Shown here piece by piece: positions 57,238 through 64,000 of a stretch of DNA of 64,000 nt. Every line of letters starts with the position of its first letter. Position 1 is the stretch's first letter. Source of the stretch: a virus; IMG/VR virus record IMGVR_UViG_3300037258_000046, positions 1 to 64,000 of that record; one strand, written 5' to 3'. The position numbers and the translations under genes were made by a program. Under the pieces are notes generated by a model. The model worked only from the letters and a program-made list of their open reading frames with translations, did no database searches and had not been told where the DNA came from.

Positions 57238-58380
57238 TTAGGCCACCACCGATCGGTAGGTTCCGCGCGGGTCGACCGGCGCAGAGCCGAAGTCGAACTC
57301 CGTGATGTACTCCAGCGCCCGCAGATCCCACGAGTACGGGTCGCTGTCCGGGCCGACGATCGAGCGGATCTCGGGATTGCGCATCCCGAGGAAAGGCGTC
57401 TCGTCGCCGTCGAGGAAGCTGATCGTGAACGCCGGGATCTGCGACGGATCCGCGAACAGATACCAGTCGTTCGGGTCCGGCAGGAAGTTGTCGACCACCA
57501 CGCCCCCGGGCAGCAGCCCGGAGTCGGCTAGCGGGTTCACGTTGCCCGCGGCCATCTGCCCCGCCGCCATGTCGGTGGTATCGGTGCGGATGCCCGTGAT
57601 CTGCGAGTTCAGGATGCGACGCGCGATCGCGGCCATGCGGTCGTTCTGCACGACCAGCACGCTCGCCTTCGACACGATCGGCCGGTTCAGGTCATCGCGC
57701 TGCGTCTGGAGCCACACGATCCCGTCCAGCAGCGAGTCCTCAGACAGCGCCGCCGTAGCCGAGTTGCCGACCACGCCGCCGTTCGTCGGCCGCGAGCTGG
57801 AGTACACCGGGTTGCCGTCGGGCGCCGTCGGGTTCGCGACGATCAGAGCGATCACGGCCTGCTGGATGAACACCCCAGCGGAGTAGCCCATCTCGTCAGG
57901 CGTCCGCGACAGGATCTCGTTCGTGTCGTCGTTGCGAAGCGCCTGCCGCGTGATCTTGTACTCCGCGCCATAGGTGTCGACCATGATCGACGCCTCCGGG
58001 CGGAACGTCCAGCGCATCCCGGGACGCGTCCCAAGCTCGCCGACGTAGCCGATGCCGGTCATACCGGCGAAGCCCTTGATGCGCTTCTCGCGGAAGTCCT
58101 GCGCCGAGTCCTTCGCGGCGTAGCGCTTCCACTGGAAGGCCGCGCGCTCATACCCGGCGTAGAACGCGATGCGCACCGTGCCGTAAAGGAAGCTCGCGAA
58201 GTCGGCGCGCGTGTCCGGCGACGCCTCCTCCAGCAGCATCAGCGCAAGACGCTGATCCTCGTCGAGGTTCTCGGACGCCAGCGTCGCACCGGCCTCCTGT
58301 AGCTCGATGCACGTGTCGCGCCAGTCCTCGTACATATCGAAGGTGCGGAGCGGCTTGCCCCATCGGCCGTAGTCGCGCAT
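57238..58380 (-). CDS. Major capsid protein (Mu gpT-like), 380 aa
   Basis: TGATG overlap start (MRDYGRWGKPLR). FASFLYGTVRIAFYAGYE, RWTFRPEASIMVDTYGAEYK and ITRQALRNDDTNEILSRTP, then VANPTAPDGNPVYSSSRPTN, and VVVDNFLPDPNDWYLFADPS are the pattern of gpT-type HK97-fold capsid proteins. It follows the protease/scaffold and decoration genes. Confidence 0.85.
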   Translation of the reverse strand: MRDYGRWGKPLRTFDMYEDWRDTCIELQEAGATLASENLDEDQRLALMLLEEASPDTRADFASFLYGTVRIAFYAGYERAAFQWKRYAAKDSAQDFREKRIKGFAGMTGIGYVGELGTRPGMRWTFRPEASIMVDTYGAEYKITRQALRNDDTNEILSRTPDEMGYSAGVFIQQAVIALIVANPTAPDGNPVYSSSRPTNGGVVGNSATAALSEDSLLDGIVWLQTQRDDLNRPIVSKASVLVVQNDRMAAIARRILNSQITGIRTDTTDMAAGQMAAGNVNPLADSGLLPGGVVVDNFLPDPNDWYLFADPSQIPAFTISFLDGDETPFLGMRNPEIRSIVGPDSDPYSWDLRALEYITEFDFGSAPVDPRGTYRSVVA

Positions 58381-58766
58381 CAGAGCGTGTCCTTCGCGTC
58401 GAGGTTGACCCACATCAGGCCCGTCGGGCAGCCGTAGGTTCCGGGAAGCGCCACGATGCGGCCGACCTTGACCTGCCCGGTCGACGGTGCGCCAAGACCA
58501 ACGACGCCCGTGGCCGTCGTGATGTAGACCTCTTCGCCGAACGTTGCGCCGCCGATCGCGGCCACCTCGACGACGCCGGTCGTGATCAGGAAGAACGGCT
58601 CGCTGACGGCGATGACGTTGATGTTCGCGCGAGCGGTCGCGATCGTGTAGCCCTGCTGCTTGACAGCAGTGCCGACGTACCCGCCCTCATAGGTCAGATC
58701 GCCGTGGCTGCATGACCGGGTGGCAGCGGGGACGTGTACCCCGCGGCTGGAGACGTTCAGCGGCAT
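58380..58766 (-). CDS. Capsid decoration protein, DUF2190-like, 128 aa
   Basis: Starts PLNVSSRGVHVPAATRSCSH. The pattern GGYVGTAVKQQGYTIATARA, ISEPFFLITTGVVEVA and EEVYITTATGVVGLG, GQVKVGRIVALPG is the DUF2190-type beta sandwich placed next to capsid genes in many phages. Confidence 0.65.
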   Translation of the reverse strand: MPLNVSSRGVHVPAATRSCSHGDLTYEGGYVGTAVKQQGYTIATARANINVIAVSEPFFLITTGVVEVAAIGGATFGEEVYITTATGVVGLGAPSTGQVKVGRIVALPGTYGCPTGLMWVNLDAKDTL

Positions 58767-60076
58767 TACTCAGCGCCTCCCCGCGCCGGAGCGGGCTCAC
58801 CCGTCAGGCGCTTCGTGTCGACTCCGGCAGACCGCAGGCCAGTCGCGAAGCTCGCGCGACCGCGGGAACGAGTTCCGTGCGCCGGAGGAGTTCCCCCGTC
58901 GCCCGTGGTGGCCGCACCCTGCCCGCGCACGCGGGTGGGCTGCGCCTCCGCGAGCTTCAAGCGCTCGCGTGCGATGTCGGCGTCCAGAGCCTCCTGGAGC
59001 ACCTTGAGCGCAGGCTTCGTGACCGCACCCTCGCCGTCGCGCTCGGCGACGACATCGAGAGCGGCGCTCGGACGCGCCTCGCCCGACTCCTCGATCGAGA
59101 GCCGGTAGCGAAGGTTCAGATCGTCCTGGAAGGTGGGCGGCAGCTTCGACTCCGAGATGACGCGCTTGGCCTCGGCGTGCAGGTCACGAATCTCGACCTG
59201 ACGACGCGACTCCGAGCGGATCTCCGTCTCCAGCGACTCGCGGATCTCGGCGGTCTGCGCCTTCACCTTCGTCTCGACGATCGTGTCGATGGCAGTCGCG
59301 AACTCCGTGGACGCGAGTGCCTCTTCGAGCGTGATGGGCTTGGCGTCGTCGGTCACGAGTGGCTCCGGTTCAGGCGGCTCAGGGGGAGCTGCGGCTTCGA
59401 GCAGATGCGGCCGATGCTCACGGAGGTGAAAGACGAGATCATCGTCTCCCAGCCCCGACAACGTGCGCTCTGCATCACCATGTTCACGATCATAGTCGGC
59501 CTCTGCGAGTGCAAGTACATGCCCGCCCGCTCCGGCGCGCGTCACGAAGTCGACGCTCGACTCGTCCGCGCCATCGAAGCCCTCGACCAGCTCGGACGGC
59601 TTGCCGCGGTAGTTCGCGCGGCGCACCCCGGTCGCGAAAGTGCGGACGCTCAGCTTCACCGCGTTGGGCACCGCCTCGATCAGCTCGCGCATCTCGCGCG
59701 TCGGCATAGCGCGGCCGATGACCGCGCCCTTCTCGTGGCCAAGCTCCGTGTCCTGCGGCGTCTCGAAGTCCGGATCCCAGCTCGTCTCGCGGATCTCGCC
59801 GCGCAGATCGCCGGTCGGTCGCGGCAGCCCGCCGCGCAGCTTCTTGATCGCCGGGCTCTCGTGGTTGTCGAACATCGGCAACCCCTTGAAGAACGAGTGC
59901 TGCGACTCCAGCAGCTCGCGAGGATAGACGCGCTTCCCGCGGCCGCGCGCCTGCCCCGGCCGGATCAGCACCACGTTCACGGTGCCGTCCTCGTTGAACG
60001 GGCCGCCGCCGTCCGTGCTCTCCTGGAGCAGCAGGGGGATCGTCTCAACGACGTCCGGCGTGCGAGTTCCGGTCAC
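58766..60076 (-). CDS. Prohead protease fused to scaffold, 436 aa
   Basis: GTG start. The N-domain reads GRGKRVYPRELLESQHSFF, PMFDNHES (candidate catalytic His), RGEIRETSWDPD and PNAVKLSVRTFATGVRR (candidate Ser), as in phage prohead proteases. From about residue 245 the protein is charged coiled coil with EIRESLETEIRSESRRQVEI, a scaffold part. It precedes the decoration and capsid genes. TATCCT is six bases before the start. Confidence 0.8.
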   Translation of the reverse strand: MTGTRTPDVVETIPLLLQESTDGGGPFNEDGTVNVVLIRPGQARGRGKRVYPRELLESQHSFFKGLPMFDNHESPAIKKLRGGLPRPTGDLRGEIRETSWDPDFETPQDTELGHEKGAVIGRAMPTREMRELIEAVPNAVKLSVRTFATGVRRANYRGKPSELVEGFDGADESSVDFVTRAGAGGHVLALAEADYDREHGDAERTLSGLGDDDLVFHLREHRPHLLEAAAPPEPPEPEPLVTDDAKPITLEEALASTEFATAIDTIVETKVKAQTAEIRESLETEIRSESRRQVEIRDLHAEAKRVISESKLPPTFQDDLNLRYRLSIEESGEARPSAALDVVAERDGEGAVTKPALKVLQEALDADIARERLKLAEAQPTRVRGQGAATTGDGGTPPAHGTRSRGRASFATGLRSAGVDTKRLTGEPAPARGGAE

Positions 60077-60082
60077 ACGGTC

Positions 60083-60113
60083 AGGATAGCCGCGCCAGCC
60101 GGACGTTCATCAA
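60083..60113 (-). promoter_or_regulatory. Late promoter TTGATG-N19-TATCCT, leaderless for the protease gene
   Basis: TTGATG at 60108-60113, TATCCT at 60083-60088, then six bases to GTG at 60076. Same 19-nt spacing as the accessory promoters. It heads the structural operon. Confidence 0.75.
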
Positions 60114-60383
60114 TCAGTGCTTTGCGTGCCCGTTCGTCGCCTTGTCGCGATCGGCGCGCCACAGCTCGATGATCTCCCGCCGCGCCTGCGGGTCACCGCG
60201 CAGCTCCGGCGCCGACGCGTCAACCCACGGCGGCAGCGGAGCGTTCGTCTTGTGGCGCCCGCGCGCCACGTAGTCGAGGTTCCGCCACATCTGCATCAGG
60301 AACCCCGCGGCGATCGAGCACGCCATGCCGAACGCAGCGAGCGCCAGCACGGCGAGCACGATCAGAAGCAGCAGCGCGATCAT
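60114..60383 (-). CDS. Small membrane protein, 89 aa
   Basis: TGATG overlap start. N-terminal transmembrane segment (IALLLLIVLAVLALAAFGM) and a second weak one, then a hydrophilic tail with RGRHKTNAPLPPWVDASAPE. Unknown function. Confidence 0.6.
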   Translation of the reverse strand: MIALLLLIVLAVLALAAFGMACSIAAGFLMQMWRNLDYVARGRHKTNAPLPPWVDASAPELRGDPQARREIIELWRADRDKATNGHAKH

Positions 60384-60637
60384 CAGAACGGCAGATCGTC
60401 GGCGTGGTCGACGATCGCGACGGCCGGGCGAATCACACGCACGAGCTTGTAGTCAGCGACCACCGCGCGAGCCTCGCGAATGCCCTCCGGCTCCGGGCCC
60501 TGCTCCCAGCTATGAACGGCCATCGCGTCGTACGGGTCGAAGCCCATCGACACCGCGCCCATGCCCACCTCGGCCGCGATCTCGCTCGCCTGCTCCTCCC
60601 ACTCCTCGATCGTGGTGAAGGCTTCATCTACGGTCAT
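60383..60637 (-). CDS. Hypothetical acidic protein, 84 aa
   Basis: AGGAGC before ATG (MTVDEAFTTI), behind a promoter motif. Helical: EWEEQASEIAAEVGMG, then a mixed segment. Soluble; unknown. Confidence 0.6.
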   Translation of the reverse strand: MTVDEAFTTIEEWEEQASEIAAEVGMGAVSMGFDPYDAMAVHSWEQGPEPEGIREARAVVADYKLVRVIRPAVAIVDHADDLPF

Positions 60638-60656
60638 CGTCTGCTCCTGTCGGTCG

Positions 60657-60690
60657 GTTCGGGTTGCGCCGCAAACTGTAGCACAACGCG
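60657..60690 (-). promoter_or_regulatory. Promoter motif copy before the gene at 60637
   Basis: TGTGCTACAGT (TACAGT at 60675-60680) and GCGGCGCAACCCGAAC. A weak GACGCA lies 19 nt upstream instead of TTGACA. Confidence 0.65.
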
Positions 60691-60696
60691 AACCGC

Positions 60697-61737
60697 CTAT
60701 GCGTCCCCGTACGTCGACAGCACATACTCGGAGACTTCCCCCCAATTCTCAGTCGCGAGCGTCAACACCGTCCGCTGCTCCTCCTCCTCCTGCACCTTCT
60801 CCTGCCACTGATGCCCGTCACGCAGCAGCCCGATCTCAGTACGGATCAACCGGACTAGCGTCTGCGGGTCGAGCGCGTCCAGCTCCCATGAGCTGCTCCC
60901 GTAGCGCTTCACGTAGCCGTGGCCGCGCGAGTCCGACAGCTTCGCCGGGTTCGGCGGAGGGTTGTGCTCCTGGATCTGCTCCCAGGTCAACGCGATGCGC
61001 TTCACCTCCAGCTTCTCCCACAGCTCCGCCTTCATCGTGTCGACGTCGTCGCCGAGATCGCACAGATCCAAGTCGACCGACAGGAACCGCGCGAGCCGAT
61101 CTTCGATGTCGCGGGTCATGTCGATGCCCGACGGATCGTGGTCCCCGAGATGCAAGATCACGCACCGCTTGCCCTGCTCGATCTTCCCGCGCAACCGCTG
61201 CGCCGAAGACCAAATCTCCGATAGCGACGTGTACCCGCGGCACGACAGATAGGTGACGTCCTCGATCGGGCAGCTCCGCTCAAGCATCCCCACGAGCGCG
61301 TCCTTCTCGATCCACACCTCGACGTGAGTGTCCTGCGGCGCCCACTTGTCGATCGCGAACGCCTGCGCGGCCGCCTCGATCAGCTCCGTCGGCGAGTCCC
61401 AATGCGGCGGGCTCTCCGCCTTGCGCGTGCGGTCGACGATGTAGTCCCAATCGAGCTGCCCGGCCAGCCGCGCGTCGGCGACGATGTCGCCCAGCCACTT
61501 GTAGTTCGGCTCCGCGTTCTTCGTGCCGTTCTCGTCGCGAACCCACTTCCCCGCGGCCGTCTGCGACCACGTGCGCGCGTCCGGAAAGTAGTCGTGCGCG
61601 ACGAACTGGTAGTAGAGCTGCCGCAGCGTCAAGTCGTAGCGCTGCGCCGCGAACTCCGCGCATATCTGGCGGGCCCGAGCGATCACCCGCCGCGCCTCCG
61701 GCGGGAACGACTTCGACACGTACTGAATCTCAGGCAT
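60697..61737 (-). CDS. Topoisomerase VI A/Spo11-like protein, orphan (Mini-A type), 346 aa
   Basis: GGAGG before ATG at 61737, chosen over a longer frame because the gene upstream overlaps it. N-terminal winged helix with LTLRQLYYQFVAHDYFPD (candidate nucleophile Tyr42/43). The TOPRIM region has VEVWIEKDALVGM (Glu144), SCRGYTSLSEI and LHLGDHDPSGIDM (Asp199, Asp201), the same order as TopVI A/Spo11 (Glu, GxGY, DxDxxG). No B subunit (GHKL ATPase) is found in this window, so it may act alone, as is known for some MGE-encoded A-type proteins. Confidence 0.7.
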   Translation of the reverse strand: MPEIQYVSKSFPPEARRVIARARQICAEFAAQRYDLTLRQLYYQFVAHDYFPDARTWSQTAAGKWVRDENGTKNAEPNYKWLGDIVADARLAGQLDWDYIVDRTRKAESPPHWDSPTELIEAAAQAFAIDKWAPQDTHVEVWIEKDALVGMLERSCPIEDVTYLSCRGYTSLSEIWSSAQRLRGKIEQGKRCVILHLGDHDPSGIDMTRDIEDRLARFLSVDLDLCDLGDDVDTMKAELWEKLEVKRIALTWEQIQEHNPPPNPAKLSDSRGHGYVKRYGSSSWELDALDPQTLVRLIRTEIGLLRDGHQWQEKVQEEEEQRTVLTLATENWGEVSEYVLSTYGDA

Positions 61738-62095
61738 CACTACCTCCTCGCAGCTCGGCCGCCTTCGCCAAGTAGACCGCGGCCTCCTCCGGCGTGCGGC
61801 CCGCGACATTCTCCAGCGCCGCGATGCGACGCTCCCGCGGGAACCGCGCCAGCAGCGCGCTCACGTGATCGCGCAGATGCTCAAGCTGCCAGACGATCTC
61901 CTCCTCGTAGGCTTCGCGCGCCAGCGACGAGAACTCCGAGCCCTCCTCGAACAGAAGGTGCGCGAGCCGCATGATCGCTAGCGGAGCGTCTTCGAGCGCC
62001 TTCTGCGCGAGCCTCCAGCGTTCCGGCACCGGCTTCGTCGACCACGAGCCCGCACGCACCCGGCCGACGCCTTGGACGTAGGTCATCTTCGGCAT
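61730..62095 (-). CDS. Hypothetical helical protein, 121 aa
   Basis: ATG in a TGATG overlap. All helical: ERWRLAQKALEDAPLAIM, LAREAYEEEIVWQLEHLR, IAALENVAGRTPEEAAVYL. Soluble and acidic. Its stop overlaps the start of the Spo11-like gene by 8 nt, so the two may be co-produced. Confidence 0.55.
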   Translation of the reverse strand: MPKMTYVQGVGRVRAGSWSTKPVPERWRLAQKALEDAPLAIMRLAHLLFEEGSEFSSLAREAYEEEIVWQLEHLRDHVSALLARFPRERRIAALENVAGRTPEEAAVYLAKAAELRGGSDA

Positions 62096-62253
62096 CAGCG
62101 CCACAACCTTCGCCACACGCCGACCTTGCCGAGCCCGCGCCCCACCGCGATGTTCTTCGCGCGCCGCGGCACGTTGCCCGTCCTGATCGCCCTGCCGGTC
62201 GCGCTCGCGCGCGCCGCCCGGTACAGCGTCCCCGTCACCGTGAACTTGCCCAT
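62095..62253 (-). CDS. Basic microprotein, 52 aa
   Basis: TGATG overlaps on both sides. A very basic sequence, GTLYRAARASATGRAIR and RAKNIAVGRGLGKVGVW, rich in Arg/Gly. Likely DNA- or RNA-associated; too short to place. Confidence 0.55.
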   Translation of the reverse strand: MGKFTVTGTLYRAARASATGRAIRTGNVPRRAKNIAVGRGLGKVGVWRRLWR

Positions 62254-62954
62254 CACTGCACCTTCCTTTCAGCCGCGCGGCGGGCTGCCTGCCAGATCCG
62301 CGCGTCCATGTCGTAGGTTCGTCCGTCGTTGCGCACGCCGTCCAGCGCGCCCGGCCAAAGCTCTCTCGCGGCCCGCAGCAGCGTCACCCTGAACTGCGTG
62401 CCGTGGTGCTCGTGGTAGTTGCAGATCACATGGACCAGCTCGTGCAGGATCAGCTCTTGCGCGCGCTCCAGCGGCACCGTCGGCCCGAACCGCAGCACCA
62501 TCCGGTCGTACCACCACGCCCGCCCCGAGCACCCGCTGCCGATCGCCTTCGAGCGGATGATCTTCACCTCGGGCCGCCATGACGGCGGCTCCGGGTTGAC
62601 CAGCTCGTCGCGCGTCGCGGCCCACCGCTCGCGGATCTCCGGCAGCCGCATGCACCGCTCGATGAACGCGAAGACGTCCAGCTCGACGCGCTCGCCATCG
62701 GCCGCGACAGCCCACACGATCCATCGCTCGCGCTCGCGCTGACGTGCCGCCTTCTCCGCCGTCGCGCGCTTCTCGCTGCTGCGCAGCGCCGACGCGGCGC
62801 GCTTGCGCTCAAGCGACGGCGCCGTGCGCTTCACTAGACGGCCCTCCGCCTGCGAGCACGGCAAGCAGTAGCGCACCACCGCATCGGCGCGCGGACGCGT
62901 CGAGCCGAGCACACCCGGATGCTTGCCGTTCGGGCACTCCCACCGCACGCTCAC
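62253..62954 (-). CDS. SprT-like zinc metalloprotein, 233 aa
   Basis: ATGA overlap start. An N-terminal zinc site (CPNGKH...CLPC, residues 7-33), a charged helix, then HELVHVICNYHEHHG (His171, Glu172, His175, His184), the SprT metalloprotease-like core. Such proteins act on DNA-bound or cell-wall proteins; a role in processing is inferred. Confidence 0.7.
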   Translation of the reverse strand: MSVRWECPNGKHPGVLGSTRPRADAVVRYCLPCSQAEGRLVKRTAPSLERKRAASALRSSEKRATAEKAARQRERERWIVWAVAADGERVELDVFAFIERCMRLPEIRERWAATRDELVNPEPPSWRPEVKIIRSKAIGSGCSGRAWWYDRMVLRFGPTVPLERAQELILHELVHVICNYHEHHGTQFRVTLLRAARELWPGALDGVRNDGRTYDMDARIWQAARRAAERKVQ

Positions 62955-63169
62955 GTGACCGGCCCTCCCGCCTCGCGCGAGAACGACGCGAGCACGCGCG
63001 GCAGAAGCACCGTCTCCTCCGTCGCCTCGATCGTGAAGTCAGCCACGCCGCGCAGGCGTAGCTCCATCGCCAGCTTCTCGGCGATCACGGCAACGGCGCC
63101 CGCCGCCTCCTGCTCGCCGTCGTCCGCCTCCGTAGCGCGGACCTCAATCGTGTACTTCGCTGTCGCCAT
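62951..63169 (-). CDS. Hypothetical protein, 72 aa
   Basis: AAGGAG before ATG, below a motif promoter. Alternating charged strands (ATAKYTIEVRATEADDGE) and an acidic, beta-type core (DFTIEATEETVLLPRVLAS). Unknown. Confidence 0.55.
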   Translation of the reverse strand: MATAKYTIEVRATEADDGEQEAAGAVAVIAEKLAMELRLRGVADFTIEATEETVLLPRVLASFSREAGGPVT

Positions 63170-63183
63170 CGTTCACTCCTTCG

Positions 63184-63210
63184 TTCGGGTTGCGCTACAC
63201 AGTGTAGCAG
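63184..63210 (-). promoter_or_regulatory. Promoter motif copy (TACACT)
   Basis: TGCTACACT with the hexamer at 63201-63206 and a GCGCAACCCGAACG tail. Drives the genes from 63169 down. Confidence 0.6.
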
Positions 63211-63239
63211 TCCCCGTTACGGAGTGTCGCGCGACTAGG

Positions 63240-63338
63240 TCAGCGGATGGCCTTGATGATCCACACGAACAGCGCCACCGCTGCCAGTGCGAGCACCGCG
63301 ATCAGGAGATCCCCCGCGACGGTCCCGAGCGCCAACAT
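63240..63338 (-). CDS. Single-span membrane microprotein, 32 aa
   Basis: ATG in a TGATG overlap with the peptidoglycan-binding gene. GDLLIAVLALAAVALFVWII is one transmembrane helix. Small phage helices like this are candidate lysis or membrane adaptors; unproven. Confidence 0.55.
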   Translation of the reverse strand: MLALGTVAGDLLIAVLALAAVALFVWIIKAIR

Positions 63339-63682
63339 CAGGTCACGAACTCCGTGTTTGAGTTCGAGTCGAGCGCCTCAAGCGTCGGCGGATCGAGATG
63401 GCCATGCGCGCGCAACCCGACCGACCGCTGGAAGCCCTGCACCGCTCCCACCGTGCTCGCACCGTAGTGGCCGGGCGTGTCGCTGTGCGGGAACCCCTTC
63501 GCCGCGAGCTTGCGCTGAGCCGTCCGCACATGCGGGCCCGTCGACCCCGGCGGGATCGACGCAGGCTCCGCATCCGTCGGCCCGTTGTAGGCGCCCATCG
63601 CCGTCTCGCCATCGCCGCCGCCGCCCGGCAGGAACGCCTCTTCGACGACACCGCGGACCAGCGGACGATTCAACGCGCTCAC
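63338..63682 (-). CDS. Peptidoglycan-binding domain protein, 114 aa
   Basis: GTG start. GSTGPHVRTAQRKLAAKGFP, GHYGASTVGAVQGFQRSVGL and DPPTLEALDS follow the PG_binding_1 repeat at about residues 46-105. The N-terminal 35 residues have no domain. TAGGCT stands six bases before the GTG, so it is probably leaderless. May be a virion or lysis accessory; no catalytic domain is attached. Confidence 0.75.
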   Translation of the reverse strand: MSALNRPLVRGVVEEAFLPGGGGDGETAMGAYNGPTDAEPASIPPGSTGPHVRTAQRKLAAKGFPHSDTPGHYGASTVGAVQGFQRSVGLRAHGHLDPPTLEALDSNSNTEFVT

Positions 63683-63688
63683 GCTCTC

Positions 63689-63694
63689 AGCCTA
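63689..63694 (-). promoter_or_regulatory. -10 box TAGGCT, probable leaderless start
   Basis: TAGGCT six bases (63683-63688) before the GTG at 63682. Same hexamer and spacing as before the gene at 12059. Confidence 0.45.
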
Positions 63695-63731
63695 CTCACC
63701 GCCAACCATCCCATGTGCATCCCGCGGAATG

Positions 63732-63980
63732 TCATCCGAGCGCGAGCGCGAGCACGACACCCTCGTCGGGCTCCAGCTCCTCCAGATCCTCAAGCGCCGC
63801 CATCAACGAAGCGCTCACCCGCTGAAACCGCGACGGCGCACCCGACCAGCACCGCTCGAACTCGTCCTTAGTCGCCTCCAGCACCGCACGCCACTCACGC
63901 CGCTCGACCGTCGCATGCGGCCAGCTCTTCTCGCTCACCATCCGCTGCCAGCTCGCGGCCCACGCCGCCTCGAAGTCCAC
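63732..63980 (-). CDS. Hypothetical helical protein, 82 aa
   Basis: GTG just after the TGA (63982-63984) of a gene that lies mostly beyond the right edge. Helices DFEAAWAASWQRMVSEK and LEATKDEFERCWSG, then SLMAALEDLEELEPDE. No family recognised. Confidence 0.55.
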   Translation of the reverse strand: MDFEAAWAASWQRMVSEKSWPHATVERREWRAVLEATKDEFERCWSGAPSRFQRVSASLMAALEDLEELEPDEGVVLALALG

Positions 63981-64000
63981 CTCACCCGCAGCGCGCGCCT

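Noticed and set aside
1-64000. CRISPR arrays, tRNA genes, IS elements, integrase and attachment sites
   Set aside because: No direct-repeat/spacer array, no cloverleaf-like segment and no transposase or integrase motif was seen on either strand. Absence by eye is not proof.

Overview
The window is one continuous piece of a large, high-GC, contractile-tailed (myovirus-type) phage genome. More than 110 genes are supported and all of them are on the minus strand, so transcription runs from high to low coordinates. Neighbouring genes overlap by ATGA, GTGA or TGATG, or are a few bases apart. No integrase, repressor, portal protein, tRNA or CRISPR was found. The host is probably an actinobacterium: the genes include an actinobacterial-type IHF-like protein, an Rpf-like muralytic domain and a Ku homologue, several genes look leaderless, and GTG starts are common. 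A collagen-like secreted protein with an ITSTxQVxPSVL-type N-terminus recalls proteins of Thermoleophilia/Solirubrobacterales; that narrower host guess is weak.

Right end (64000-60114): peptidoglycan-binding protein, SprT-like metalloprotein, an orphan topoisomerase VI A/Spo11-like protein and small membrane proteins. Late structural block (60076-37380): prohead protease/scaffold, decoration protein, major capsid protein, head-completion and neck proteins, tail sheath, tail tube, two tail-assembly-chaperone frames joined by a canonical -1 slippery heptamer, a 1405-residue tape measure with a lytic transglycosylase domain, LysM hub, XkdQ-like hub, spike/fibre-like protein, gp25-like wedge, baseplate J, gpI-like protein and a collar fibre, interrupted by an HNH homing endonuclease. 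It ends in a strong intrinsic terminator at 37263-37302.

Replication and recombination block (37210-30793): RecT annealase, a Cas4/AddB-like PD-(D/E)XK nuclease with four Fe-S cysteines, HNH nuclease, replisome organiser with a 15-codon leader, DnaC-like loader and a RusA-like resolvase. Below it are an AlpA-like DNA-binding protein, small membrane proteins, a Ku homologue and a putative cysteine peptidase.

Accessory region (about 28500-9360): dozens of short genes, many with zinc ribbons, in modules separated by copies of a recurring promoter motif (extended -10 TGCTACAGT followed by CGCAACCCG; the best copies have TTGACA exactly 19 nt upstream). It also holds a cupin/zinc-ribbon fusion, an Rpf-like protein, a T5orf172-type protein, a DUF5662-like protein, a J-domain protein and the collagen-like lipoprotein.

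Left end (9700-1): IHF-like protein, large terminase, small genes, holin-like membrane protein, virion-associated proteins and a giant tail-fibre gene that leaves the window. That gene has a LamG-like domain and a 20-residue Tyr-X-Tyr tandem repeat kept in exact 60-nt register.

The most interesting points are the coexistence of a Spo11/TopVI-A-like protein, Ku and a RecT/exonuclease pair in one phage, the Tyr-X-Tyr repeat fibre, the shared promoter architecture, and a set of leaderless starts.
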